A stretch of 64,000 nt of DNA, from the NCBI GenBank assembly GCA_023229135.1, contig JALNZT010000022.1, positions 1-64,000 of the forward strand. The letters run 5' to 3'. The notes under the pieces were generated by a model that was given only the letters and a program-made list of their open reading frames with translations, was not told the DNA's origin and made no database searches. A program made the translations under genes and the position numbers. Position 1 is the stretch's first letter, and the number at the start of each line of letters is the position of its first letter. Origin of the DNA: Bacteroidales bacterium (GTDB lineage Bacteria; Bacteroidota; Bacteroidia; Bacteroidales; F082). Shown one piece after another: positions 55,028 to 62,833 of this stretch.

Positions 55028-56536
55028 ATGCACATTAACTTCAAAGCAAGTTTGTTGCTTGCATTGTTAAACATATTTTGGATTCCTGGCGTTTCTGCCC
55101 AGGAATCAACAGGAATTACGCAGGGAAATTTTGCCGGTTCAACTTCTACCAGAGTCAATCCGGCTAATATGCTTCAAAGCAAGCTCTATTTTGACTTGCA
55201 CTTATTTAGCATCAATGCTTGGGGTCAAAATAATTTTATTTATATCCCCGGTGCCGATTTTAACTTGGTGCCTTTAATTAAAAATTCTGAACAAATACCT
55301 AAATATCCGCAAACCGATGAAAGCTACCGCTATTATGAAAACACAAAGCGAAAATCGGGAGCCGCAATCAGCAATAATTACGCTTTAGGTGGATTTTTGC
55401 AAACCGGCGATCATGCTTTCGCCTTTCATACCGCAGCGCGCTCCTACACTACGATGAATAAAGTACCTTATGAAATGGCTGTTTTGGGTGTGAACTCTTT
55501 AGGTTATGCACCACTTCAAAATATATTGTTTCAAGATAAAAATATTGATGTGGCATCGCTGGCCTGGGGCGAGATAGGACTGAGTTATGCCTATGCCTTT
55601 CGCAAAGTAGCCAACGAGCATTGGGCGGCAGGCATCACCTTGAAATATTTGATGGGCTATGGCGGGATGTTTGCCAAGATTGATAAGATAGATTATATGG
55701 TGCTGGACAGAGAGACGATCAAATTTTATGACATGAATGCTGATTTCGGTATCGCACTACCAATAGATTATAGCAATAACGACTTTCCGGACAGCGGTGG
55801 TCTATTTAAAGGAGGTGGTTTGGGAGTTGATCTGGGTATCACTTACACCCTAAGAAAAGAAGGCTATCAAAACTTTAACAACCAGCGCATCTGCGAACAA
55901 GGTTACAAAGATTATTTTTGGCGACTGGGTGTCTCTATTCTTGATCTTGGTGCGATCAACTTCTCCAAAAATGCTCAAAAACATGAGTTCAGAGATGTGG
56001 ACGCGCTATGGGAAAACCTGAAAGATTTGAAATTTGACAACATTAACGAGCTGATGGCAGAGGTGAGTGATGAGCTTTTGGGCGATCCCGATGCCTCGCT
56101 GGCTGCTGCTAAGTTTAAGATTGGATTGCCAACGGCACTTAGCGTGCAATTTGACTATCACTACAAGCAAAACTGGTATCTGAATGCTACCTTAGTTCAG
56201 CCGTTGCAACTGGCGCAATATGCGGTGCGGCGACCGGCACAACTGGCGCTTACACCACGATACGAAACAGATTGGTTTGAAGCCATGCTGCCTGTGAGCC
56301 TGTATGAATATCAGATTCTGCGTATTGGAGCAGCGGTGAGATTGGGTTTCTTCACCATTGGAACTGATAGGCTTGGAACGCTTTTAGGCTTCAGAGACAT
56401 CAATGGCATGGATATTTATGCCTCGGTGAAGATAAATATGAGAAAAGGTTTTTGCATTGGAAACAGAGATACGGGTGCTTGCTACAATGCAGACAATTAC
56501 AATCCACGGAAGAAGAAGTTTTTGGGGATTTTTTAA
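55028..56536 (+). CDS. DUF5723 family outer membrane protein
   Basis: 502 residues with a signal peptide (cleavage near GVSAQES). It starts like the DUF5723 family (QGNFAGSTSTRVNPANM) and continues with many amphipathic strands, as expected for an outer membrane beta-barrel related to PorV/FadL-like proteins. The interior includes LGGFLQTGDHAFAFHTAARS and AGITLKYLMGYGG. Function unknown in this family; transport or envelope assembly is possible. It is monocistronic with its own promoter; downstream is a repeat-rich non-coding region. Confidence 0.78.
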   Translation: MHINFKASLLLALLNIFWIPGVSAQESTGITQGNFAGSTSTRVNPANMLQSKLYFDLHLFSINAWGQNNFIYIPGADFNLVPLIKNSEQIPKYPQTDESYRYYENTKRKSGAAISNNYALGGFLQTGDHAFAFHTAARSYTTMNKVPYEMAVLGVNSLGYAPLQNILFQDKNIDVASLAWGEIGLSYAYAFRKVANEHWAAGITLKYLMGYGGMFAKIDKIDYMVLDRETIKFYDMNADFGIALPIDYSNNDFPDSGGLFKGGGLGVDLGITYTLRKEGYQNFNNQRICEQGYKDYFWRLGVSILDLGAINFSKNAQKHEFRDVDALWENLKDLKFDNINELMAEVSDELLGDPDASLAAAKFKIGLPTALSVQFDYHYKQNWYLNATLVQPLQLAQYAVRRPAQLALTPRYETDWFEAMLPVSLYEYQILRIGAAVRLGFFTIGTDRLGTLLGFRDINGMDIYASVKINMRKGFCIGNRDTGACYNADNYNPRKKKFLGIF

Positions 56537-56554
56537 GATTCAAAGATTCAAAGA

Positions 56555-56708
56555 TTGAGTCCCCTCCGAAAAGTCAAAAGATAAAGAATGCCACTAATAC
56601 ACAAGAAATTATGATTCTTAAAAATTTGAATATCAAGTGTTTAATGTTTTTCCATTTTCCTGATTTCGTATCTTAGTGTCGAAATGTTACTTTTCGGAGT
56701 AGGCTCAA
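56555..56708. repeat. MITE-like inverted-repeat element, copy 2
   Basis: The left end TTGAGTCCCCTCCGAAAAGT (56555-56574) and the inverted right end ACTTTTCGGAGTAGGCTCAA (56689-56708) match at 17 of 20 positions. The interior begins CAAAAGATAAAGAATGCCACTAA, close to the other copies. It is bracketed on both sides by short GATTCAAA tandem repeats. No coding capacity. Confidence 0.85.
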
Positions 56709-56760
56709 GATTCAAAGATTCAAAAATTCAAAGATTTGAAGATTTGAAGAATCAAAGATT
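56705..56760. repeat. GATTCAAA-type octamer repeats
   Basis: Several 8-base units of the form AGATTCAA / GATTTGAA in series between two MITE-like copies. A shorter run (56536-56554) lies on the other side of copy 2. They suggest slippage or an insertion hotspot. Confidence 0.6.
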
Positions 56761-56817
56761 GAGTCTGCTCCGTAAAGTCAAAAACAAAGAAATGTCACTA
56801 AGACTCAACATTTTTTC
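56759..56817. repeat. MITE-like element, truncated copy 3
   Basis: The left end TTGAGTCTGCTCCGTAAAGT is followed by CAAAAACAAAGAAATGTCACTAAG, matching the internal conserved part of the family. No right inverted end is found, so this is a half element. Confidence 0.7.
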
Positions 56818-56902
56818 GGCAAAAGACTGAAAAAAGACCAATTGTGGGTACATCCCATCAGGCGAAACAGACAAATCATTATACCATCAAACAAATAAGT
56901 AA

Positions 56903-57054
56903 TCATCGAATTGCACGGATTAAACCGTATATACAGTATCAATTCGTACAATTCGTTTAATTCGATGAAGGAAATTGAAATCTAATTTTCTCCCTCAGAT
57001 CTCGCTGATTTTCGCCGATCCTTTTTCCGCGGGAATCTGCGTTATCCGCGGGAA
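56903..57054. repeat. Two further intergenic palindromic/direct repeats
   Basis: First, TCATCGAATT (56903-56912) and AATTCGATGA (56959-56968) are exact inverted copies, with related sub-repeats (ATTCGTACAATTCG) inside. Second, CCGCGGGAA occurs at 57027-57035 and 57046-57054 within a stretch containing CTCGCTGATTTTCGC and ATCTGCGTTATCC. Both look like dispersed intergenic repeats. With the MITE copies they fill 56537-57107; no gene is present. Confidence 0.55.
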
Positions 57055-57107
57055 ATATTCCTTTTTTATCCCGCACGGTGGCGGAGTTCGGGAAAGTGTG
57101 TTCAGCC

Positions 57108-58244
57108 TTACTTTTTCACATCCATCGCATCGCGTAAGGCATTACCAATCAACATAAAAGCCAGCACGAGTAGCATAATCACCAACCCGGGCAAAAGCGC
57201 CAGATAAGCCGCATCGAGAATGATAAAGGCATAATTCTCTTTTATCATGCTGCCCCAGGAAGGCGTAGGCGGCTGAACGCCAAGACCTAAAAAACTCAAA
57301 CCTGCTTCAATTAAAATAGCCGAAGCAAAGTTGGCTGCCGAAATTACAATGACCGGACTCATAATATTGGGTAAAATATGGCGGCTGATAATCCTGAAAT
57401 TATTATAGCCCAGTGCCTTAGAGGCTTCAATAAAATAAGCTTCGCGCAGGCTAAGTATCTGACCACGAACCACACGCGCCACCTCGACCCACATGGTGAG
57501 GCCTACTGCCAAAAAGATTTGCCAAAAGCCTTTGCCCAGCGCAAAAGTGATAGCAATAACCATTAATAAGGTAGGCACTGACCACACCACATTAATAAGC
57601 CAGACCACGATATCATCCGTTCTTCCGCCAAAATAACCACCAAGACTGCCCAAAGTTACACCCACCAACAAACTTATCAGCACGGCGATAAAACCCACCG
57701 AAAGGCTTACCCTGGCACCCAATACCAAGCGACTAAGCAGATCGCGTCCAAACTGATCCGTACCCAACCAGAATGTCTGGGTGTGCAAGTAGTTCTGGTT
57801 AATTAGCTTTTGAAAGTCGGCTGTGTTATTTGATACCATTTGCCAGCTCGTGTAAGGAAACTGAAGCCATTCGTCGCTGAAATCAGCATCAGGATTGAAA
57901 ATTTTAGCACTTAGGTAGCCACTACTAAATTGAAGACTGTCAATGGGATAGTAGTTAAAACGTTCGGCTTGTCCGAAAAATATTCGTTTGAAAAAACCGG
58001 CTTTTGGAGATTGATTTTCTTTGGGCACAAGCAGCATTTGCACCTTGAAACCAGGTTTGCGGGTGCTTATCTCTAACAGCTGTCGGTTAGCGTCGGGACT
58101 ATTGTCGGGGATGATGAGATAAGCAAAGATTGCCAAAAGAACCGCCAACAAAACCACGGAGAGCGCTGTGATACCCAGCATATTTTGCTTGAAACGCCTC
58201 CAGGTGATGAGGAAAGGACTGCTATTTTCGGATAAATTCTTCAA
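57108..58244 (-). CDS. OppC/DppC-type ABC transporter permease with extended periplasmic loop
   Basis: Inner membrane permease of the oligopeptide/dipeptide importer family. 378 residues: first helix about 22-46, then an unusually long periplasmic part (about 50-155), then the permease core (about 165-375). The core holds GTDQFGRDLLSRLVLGAR and the ATPase-contact EAA region ending SFLGLGVQPPTPSWG. OppC relatives usually have about 300 residues, so the extra segment between helices 1 and 2 is notable. No OppB, ATPase or binding protein gene is nearby; partners must be encoded elsewhere, as is frequent in Bacteroidota. Confidence 0.88.
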   Translation of the reverse strand: MKNLSENSSPFLITWRRFKQNMLGITALSVVLLAVLLAIFAYLIIPDNSPDANRQLLEISTRKPGFKVQMLLVPKENQSPKAGFFKRIFFGQAERFNYYPIDSLQFSSGYLSAKIFNPDADFSDEWLQFPYTSWQMVSNNTADFQKLINQNYLHTQTFWLGTDQFGRDLLSRLVLGARVSLSVGFIAVLISLLVGVTLGSLGGYFGGRTDDIVVWLINVVWSVPTLLMVIAITFALGKGFWQIFLAVGLTMWVEVARVVRGQILSLREAYFIEASKALGYNNFRIISRHILPNIMSPVIVISAANFASAILIEAGLSFLGLGVQPPTPSWGSMIKENYAFIILDAAYLALLPGLVIMLLVLAFMLIGNALRDAMDVKK

Positions 58245-58348
58245 GCGTATTTAGGGTTTTACAATTTGCTTTTTGGCAAAGACTGCAAATGTAGCAGATT
58301 ATTTACCAAATCTTTTGGTAGGCTCGTCAATAATTTTCGTCGATGGCC

Positions 58349-58377
58349 TTTGGAATCACAAAATCATTGTATATTTG
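58349..58377 (+). promoter_or_regulatory. Bacteroidota promoter for tRNA-His
   Basis: TTTG (58349-58352), a 17-base spacer and TATATTTG (58370-58377) are an exact match to TTG-N17-23-TAnnTTTG, with the tRNA starting 14 bases later. This is the best promoter match in the window. Confidence 0.75.
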
Positions 58378-58390
58378 CAGCCTCAAAACG

Positions 58391-58464
58391 GTGGTTGTAG
58401 CTCAGCTGGTTAGAGCATCAGATTGTGGTTCTGAGGGTCGCGGGTTCGAATCCCGTCTTCCACC
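58391..58464 (+). tRNA. tRNA-His (anticodon GUG)
   Basis: A 74-base tRNA. The anticodon stem-loop TCAGA-TTGTGGT-TCTGA gives anticodon GTG. D arm GCTC...GAGC and T arm GCGGG-TTCGAAT-CCCGT are sound. An extra G at 58390 opposite C58464 provides the G-1 expected for histidine. The acceptor stem as drawn has two adjacent U-U mismatches (positions 5 and 6). CCA is not encoded. Confidence 0.95.
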
Positions 58465-58470
58465 CGATAG

Positions 58471-58502
58471 AAAGTGATAATCAAATGGTTATCACTTTTT
58501 TT
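58471..58502 (+). terminator. Terminator of tRNA-His
   Basis: AAAGTGATAA and TTATCACTTT form a perfect 10-bp stem with an 8-base loop, followed by a T run, 7 bases after the tRNA. Confidence 0.88.
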
Positions 58503-59035
58503 ATGCCTTGATTTTTGGCCAGAAGAACCATTTCTTATCAAGCATTAGTGGAATTTTCATTAGTCACACCGTTCGTGCTTCTCTGCCTTTTTTTGTTTTT
58601 TAGATGGCCTGTGTATAGCTTTAGCAATGTCTAGCGTTATTTAAGTCTGTTTTGCTCTGGTTAAAGGTTGAAGACTTTGATTTGTTGAAGAGCAGTATGG
58701 GAGACAGATTGCAAAAGCACATCAGCTATAAAGGAATAGAAACATTTTAGAAAAATGAATTTATAACCCTCGATTTATTAGCGACTTAGTTTTAATCAGT
58801 CATTGTGAAAAATAGAGTTTATGGCAAGAGCTGTAGTTCGTTCTTCCTATAGTTTTCGGAATCTTCCTGACTTGCTCAAAAACACGATTAAATCGATTGG
58901 AGTTATTAAAAATGCCCCTACTTTTACTCCGTTCAAATGAGACGATCAGGATTTCAACTTAATCAACAAACTCAATGCGCGTGAAGTATTTATATTTGAA
59001 ACCAATTTAAATGCCATGGCCCAAAATGAAACTCC
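58503..59035. other. Gene-poor stretch with one small open frame
   Basis: ATG 58821 to TGA 58940 encodes 39 residues (MARAVVRSSYSFRNLPDLL ... TFTPFK). Further coding-like sequence lies in another frame after it (NLINKLNAREVFIF). This could be the remains of a small gene, but I recognise no family. The rest shows nothing. Confidence 0.3.
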
Positions 59036-59296
59036 ATGAAACGAAAAAAAACAAATTACGATTTAATGCCTAAAAACCCAAACAACTGGAAAGGGATTTT
59101 CTACATTAACCCAAAAGACACCAGGATGTTAGTTCCAAAAATAAATCCATTGCTTGGATGGGCTTTAAACCTTGGAAAGGTGTATGCTTATTTAGGACAG
59201 ATTGCGTTAATATTGATTATTATCGCTTTTCGTTTTTTCTTTAAAAATAGATTTCACTTTTTCTTTTTTAATGGACTTAAAGGTTTTCCCACATGA
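59036..59296 (+). CDS. DUF5808 domain small membrane protein
   Basis: 86 residues. The N-terminal half carries the DUF5808 pattern: NPNNWKGIFYINPKDTRMLVPK, then LGWALNLGK. It is followed by one transmembrane helix (about 50-70) and a Phe-rich tail. Function unknown. A start at the internal ATG (residue 12, MPKNPNNW) is also possible. The end overlaps the aminotransferase start by 4 bases (ATGA), so the two are translated together. Confidence 0.65.
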   Translation: MKRKKTNYDLMPKNPNNWKGIFYINPKDTRMLVPKINPLLGWALNLGKVYAYLGQIALILIIIAFRFFFKNRFHFFFFNGLKGFPT

Positions 59297-60396
59297 ATAT
59301 AGAACAAATTCGATCACTGTTTCCAATCACAAAAGAAGCTGTATATCTTAACAACGCCTTACAAGCTCCTCTGAACACCTTGGTAAATGACAGACTTCAG
59401 GCGCATCTGCAAACCGAGTTTAATCCTGTGGACAAAAAATCCTTTAAGCGCGACAGCACGCGTGGTTTACTGTCAAAACTCTTAGGTGGTTTACCCGAAG
59501 AATACGCATTAGCGACAAGCACTGGCGTGGGTATGGGCATTGTGGCGCAAGGCCTCGGCCTTAAAAAAGGCGATAATATCGTAATCCCTGAGCGCGAACA
59601 TTGGAACAACTGCTTTCCCTGGTTACAACTTGAAAAACAAGGTGTTGAAATTCGGTTTGCGAAAATCAATGCCGATAATAGTATTGATCCGAAGGCATTT
59701 GAAAAGCTTATTGATCACAAGACACGTGTTGTTACTATCGCTGCTGTGCGATTCAATAGCGGCTTCAGGCCAAACCTAACCGCCATCGGGAAGACGGCTC
59801 ATAAAAAAGGTGCTTTATTTGTGGTTGACGTGGCACAAGCCGCTGGCATGATTCCCATTGATATCGAAAAAGACGAGATTGACGTGATGGCAGGCTGTGG
59901 TTTCAAATGGCTGCTTGGCATGCATGGAACCGGATTTTTATATGTCAGCAAAAAAGCCACGAGAATAATTGAACCGGTATTGCCCGGTATGTTTGCCGCG
60001 GAGTCGCAGCACGACAAACTTGTTTATTTTGATGACGCCAAAAAATTTGAAACCGGCACAATTGCATACTCACTCTTTGATGCCTGGAACGCCGGACTCG
60101 AATTATTGTTGGATATTGGCATTAAAAACATTTATGAGAAAGCGCTGGAAAACACTGACCTACTGATTGATGGCCTTAAAGAAAAGAGCTATCAAATAGT
60201 GACGCCAACAAAAAACCGAGAAGAGAGATCCGCAATCGTTCATTTTAATACGGGTTCTTATGACACAACTAAAGCACTATACGAAAAGCTTATGGCTGAG
60301 CGTGTTTTAGTGACTTTACAAGCTAAAAATATCCGGGTCAGCCCGAATTTCTTTAACACAAAAGAGGAGATTAAGCTGTTCCTGGATTTGGTGTGA
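59293..60396 (+). CDS. Class V aminotransferase/cysteine desulfurase-like PLP enzyme
   Basis: 367 residues with the class V PLP fold: the N-terminal YLNNALQAPLN loop, ATSTGVGMG (PLP phosphate region), VVDVAQAAGMIPID and the Schiff-base lysine in GCGFKWLLGMHG. VDVAQAAG replaces the usual VDGAQ(A/S)xGH. No clear catalytic Cys loop of IscS/SufS is seen near 320-340, so a desulfurase role is not supported. The reaction is unknown. Coupled by ATGA overlap to the DUF5808 gene. A MITE-like element lies just behind its stop codon. Confidence 0.82.
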   Translation: MNIEQIRSLFPITKEAVYLNNALQAPLNTLVNDRLQAHLQTEFNPVDKKSFKRDSTRGLLSKLLGGLPEEYALATSTGVGMGIVAQGLGLKKGDNIVIPEREHWNNCFPWLQLEKQGVEIRFAKINADNSIDPKAFEKLIDHKTRVVTIAAVRFNSGFRPNLTAIGKTAHKKGALFVVDVAQAAGMIPIDIEKDEIDVMAGCGFKWLLGMHGTGFLYVSKKATRIIEPVLPGMFAAESQHDKLVYFDDAKKFETGTIAYSLFDAWNAGLELLLDIGIKNIYEKALENTDLLIDGLKEKSYQIVTPTKNREERSAIVHFNTGSYDTTKALYEKLMAERVLVTLQAKNIRVSPNFFNTKEEIKLFLDLV

Positions 60397-60407
60397 GAAA
60401 AATAATT

Positions 60408-60506
60408 TTGAATCCTCTCCGAAAAGTCAAAAAACAAAAAAATGCCACCAAACGATGCGCTGAGCGTACCGAAGTGGCAGAATAATACTTTTCGGAGTGG
60501 GATCAA
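60408..60506. repeat. MITE-like inverted-repeat element, copy 4 (short)
   Basis: Ends are TTGAATCCTCTCCGAAAAGT (60408-60427) and the inverted ACTTTTCGGAGTGGGATCAA (60487-60506). The interior AAAACAAAAAAATGCCACC matches the family. A TGCCAC/GTGGCA pair around GATGCGCTGAGCG forms an inner hairpin. It begins 12 bases after the aminotransferase stop. Confidence 0.82.
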
Positions 60507-60607
60507 TTGTGAAACTTTTAAAAACCATACTTCAATTCAATTACCGATAATTCAGCTGGATTAAGACGAAATTCTTTTTATTTTTATATCTTGGGTGAAA
60601 ACTTAAA

Positions 60608-60659
60608 CGTTGGGTTGTTATACAAGCATCCGCACCGGTTAAAAACACCGTACCCAACG
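60608..60659. repeat. Inverted repeat with GTTGGGT/ACCCAAC ends
   Basis: CGTTGGGT (60608-60615) and ACCCAACG (60652-60659) are exact inverted copies 36 bases apart. The 7-mers fit the integron core-site pattern (GTTRRRY / RYYYAAC) but in the order opposite to a single attC site. It lies just before the NYN gene. Confidence 0.5.
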
Positions 60660-60698
60660 CGAAAAATTGATAGAAAAAATAATATAACGCTCAAAACC

Positions 60699-61472
60699 AT
60701 GAGAGAAAATACAGATTTGAATTTGGCCGTCCTGATAGATGCAGACAATATCCCTTACGCAAATATTAAAGGCATGCTGGATGAAATTACAAAGTTTGGT
60801 ATTCCTTCTATAAAAAGGATTTATGCCGACTGGACCAAACCGACTGTCGCAGGATGGAAGCCCGCCTTATTAGAGCATGCCATCACACCAATTCAGCAAT
60901 ACAGCTATACGACTGGGAAAAACGCCACGGATTCCGCGATGATTATTGACGCCATGGATATCCTTCACCGCGAAAAGATTGATGGCTTCTGCATCGTCTC
61001 AAGCGACAGCGACTTTACGCGATTGGCAACACGCCTCAGAGAATCCAGTAAGCTGGTAATTGGGATTGGCGAAAAAAAGACACCAAAGCCCTTTATCGTC
61101 GCCTGCGATAAATTTATTTACTTAGAAATTCTCTCTGAATCAGAAACTGCCGGTCGGGAACAGGAACCGAAAGGTTCAAAAACAAGTACCACGCCAAAGC
61201 CCACTCCAGCAGTTGAGGTCGATAAGATTGATGCCAAGCTCATTAACCTGATAAAAACAACGATTGACGATATAGCCGATGATACAGAATGGGCTTTTCT
61301 GGCGAGAGTCGGTGGTTTGTTGAATAAAAAGAGACCTGACTTCGACCCCAGAAATTACGGTTTTACCAAGCTAACGCCCATGATAAAATCACTGGATTCA
61401 GAGTTTGAAATAGAAGAAAGGGCCGTTGGCAATAAGTCCATAAAACACGTTTATGTAAGAATCAAAAAATGA
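60699..61472 (+). CDS. NYN domain protein with C-terminal OST-HTH/LOTUS domain
   Basis: 257 residues from ATG 60699; an in-frame upstream extension runs through an inverted repeat and is not credible. The NYN (PIN-like, LabA/limkain-type) domain (about 1-140) shows the acidic residues of a metal-dependent RNase: LIDADNIP, ATDSAMIIDAMD and SSDSDFTRLA. After a low-complexity linker (about 145-175), the C-terminal ~75 residues match OST-HTH/LOTUS (LLNKKRPDFDPRNYGFTKL ... VYVRI), an RNA-binding fold. The pairing is known in bacteria and in eukaryotic MARF1-type proteins. Probably an RNA-processing enzyme; target unknown. The VOC gene follows in 10 bases. Confidence 0.88.
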   Translation: MRENTDLNLAVLIDADNIPYANIKGMLDEITKFGIPSIKRIYADWTKPTVAGWKPALLEHAITPIQQYSYTTGKNATDSAMIIDAMDILHREKIDGFCIVSSDSDFTRLATRLRESSKLVIGIGEKKTPKPFIVACDKFIYLEILSESETAGREQEPKGSKTSTTPKPTPAVEVDKIDAKLINLIKTTIDDIADDTEWAFLARVGGLLNKKRPDFDPRNYGFTKLTPMIKSLDSEFEIEERAVGNKSIKHVYVRIKK

Positions 61473-61482
61473 AATTATAAAG

Positions 61483-61869
61483 ATGAAAGAAATAGAATTT
61501 ATCCTCTACGTTGCTAATCAGGAGAAAAGCACAGCCTTCTACCAACAACTTCTGGAAATCAAACCCAGTTTAAATGTACCTGGTATGACTGAATTTGAAT
61601 TAGCTGAATGCGTAAAGTTAGGCTTAATGCCCGAAAATGGAATCGCGAAAATTTTGGAAAACAAAGTCCCACATCCTCAGCAAGGCAAAGGCATACCAAG
61701 ATGTGAACTCTATTTAAAAGTTCAGCATGCAGCTGCATATGTGCAAAGAGGAATTCAACTTGGTGGAAAGGCAATAAGCGATTTAAAAAGCCGCGACTGG
61801 GGAGATAAAGTTGGTTATATCGCTGATTTGGATGGACATATTATTGCATTTGCAGAAAGCGCAAAATGA
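61483..61869 (+). CDS. VOC family (glyoxalase/bleomycin-resistance-like) protein
   Basis: A single 128-residue VOC module: betaalphabeta pattern starting IEFILYVANQEKSTAFYQQLL and ending WGDKVGYIADLDGHIIAFAE, where the final Glu is the usual metal ligand. The first metal position, normally His or Gln near residue 5, is Glu/Phe here, so metal binding is uncertain. The substrate is unknown. It lies 10 bases after the NYN gene and 21 before the glycosylase gene, a possible operon of unrelated functions. Confidence 0.78.
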   Translation: MKEIEFILYVANQEKSTAFYQQLLEIKPSLNVPGMTEFELAECVKLGLMPENGIAKILENKVPHPQQGKGIPRCELYLKVQHAAAYVQRGIQLGGKAISDLKSRDWGDKVGYIADLDGHIIAFAESAK

Positions 61870-61890
61870 CAGGAAAATAAATATACTAAT

Positions 61891-62586
61891 ATGTCAAAAA
61901 ACTTTGGAGAAAAAGTAATTGATTTCAACGGTCAGTTACACTATACAGGCAAGCTACCGGAAGGTTTTCAAGTGATTAACCCCTTTATGGATAATCCTGA
62001 AACAATGGAAGTTATGCAAAGGTTTTATCATAAATTTTACGCAGATTCAAATCAACGGAAATTTATTATCGGCATAAACCCAAGTCGTCACGGAGCCGGC
62101 GTAACGGGTGTGCCATTCACGGATACAAAACGTCTCGAAAGCGTTTGCGGCATAAAAATGCAATCGGCTTATACGCATGAAGTTTCTTCAGTTTTTCTCT
62201 ACGATATGATAGCTGAATACGGCGGCGCAAAAGAGTTCTACAAACAATTTTATATCAACTCACCATTTCCTTTGGCCATTGTCCGTCAAACAAAAGATGG
62301 CAAATGGCTGAATGCCAATTATTATGACGAGCGCGGTCTTTTTGAAATGGTGAAAGAATATATGATTTCGACCCTTAAAATAAACATCAACATGGGATTA
62401 GATACTTCTGAGGCTATCGTGTTAGGAAAGAAAAACGCAAACTTTTTACACAAAATAAACAAAGAAGCTAAGCTGTTCGGCAGTTTGAAAGTCCTTGAAC
62501 ATCCACGCTATATTCAGCAATATAAATCCAAAGAAAAACAGCTGTTTATTGATAAATATATATTAACCCTGGGTAGCCTTCTATAA
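61891..62586 (+). CDS. SMUG2-type uracil-DNA glycosylase family protein (DUF4918)
   Basis: 231 residues. The core fits the UDG superfamily: FIIGINPSRHGAGVTGVPFTD corresponds to the SMUG water-activating/uracil-binding GxNPG...GVPFG block, and LEHPRYIQQY near the C-terminus replaces the HPSP loop. Other helices (SVFLYDMIAEYGG) match the DUF4918/SMUG2 family of Bacteroidota. Likely a base-excision repair enzyme that removes uracil or damaged pyrimidines, by family only. It is the last gene of the short plus-strand run; the 247 bases that follow hold no gene. Confidence 0.82.
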   Translation: MSKNFGEKVIDFNGQLHYTGKLPEGFQVINPFMDNPETMEVMQRFYHKFYADSNQRKFIIGINPSRHGAGVTGVPFTDTKRLESVCGIKMQSAYTHEVSSVFLYDMIAEYGGAKEFYKQFYINSPFPLAIVRQTKDGKWLNANYYDERGLFEMVKEYMISTLKININMGLDTSEAIVLGKKNANFLHKINKEAKLFGSLKVLEHPRYIQQYKSKEKQLFIDKYILTLGSLL

Positions 62587-62833
62587 TTCTCCGCTATCAC
62601 AAATATGCGCTTGTATAACTCTGTGCCTCTTCATGCAACTTTGTGTTACAGCTCTCAAGAGCTTTCGCGACTTATAGCGCATCAAAATGACATTTTGTTC
62701 CGTTCCATCTTTATGTAATTTGACAAGGATGAAGCCCGCTGTCGGCAATTATTTTTATATTCGCCCTTAGCTTTCATGGATTAAAATATCCTGGAAATAA
62801 TAGACAAAATAGAATTTTTTGATAAAATAAACC

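Noticed and set aside
59293..60396. Cysteine desulfurase (IscS/SufS) assignment
   Set aside because: The PLP lysine is present but no catalytic Cys loop is seen in the expected region, and no Fe-S assembly genes are nearby.
60591..60698. Extended N-terminus of the NYN protein
   Set aside because: It runs through the GTTGGGT/ACCCAAC inverted repeat and has no family similarity; the NYN domain starts right after the ATG at 60699.
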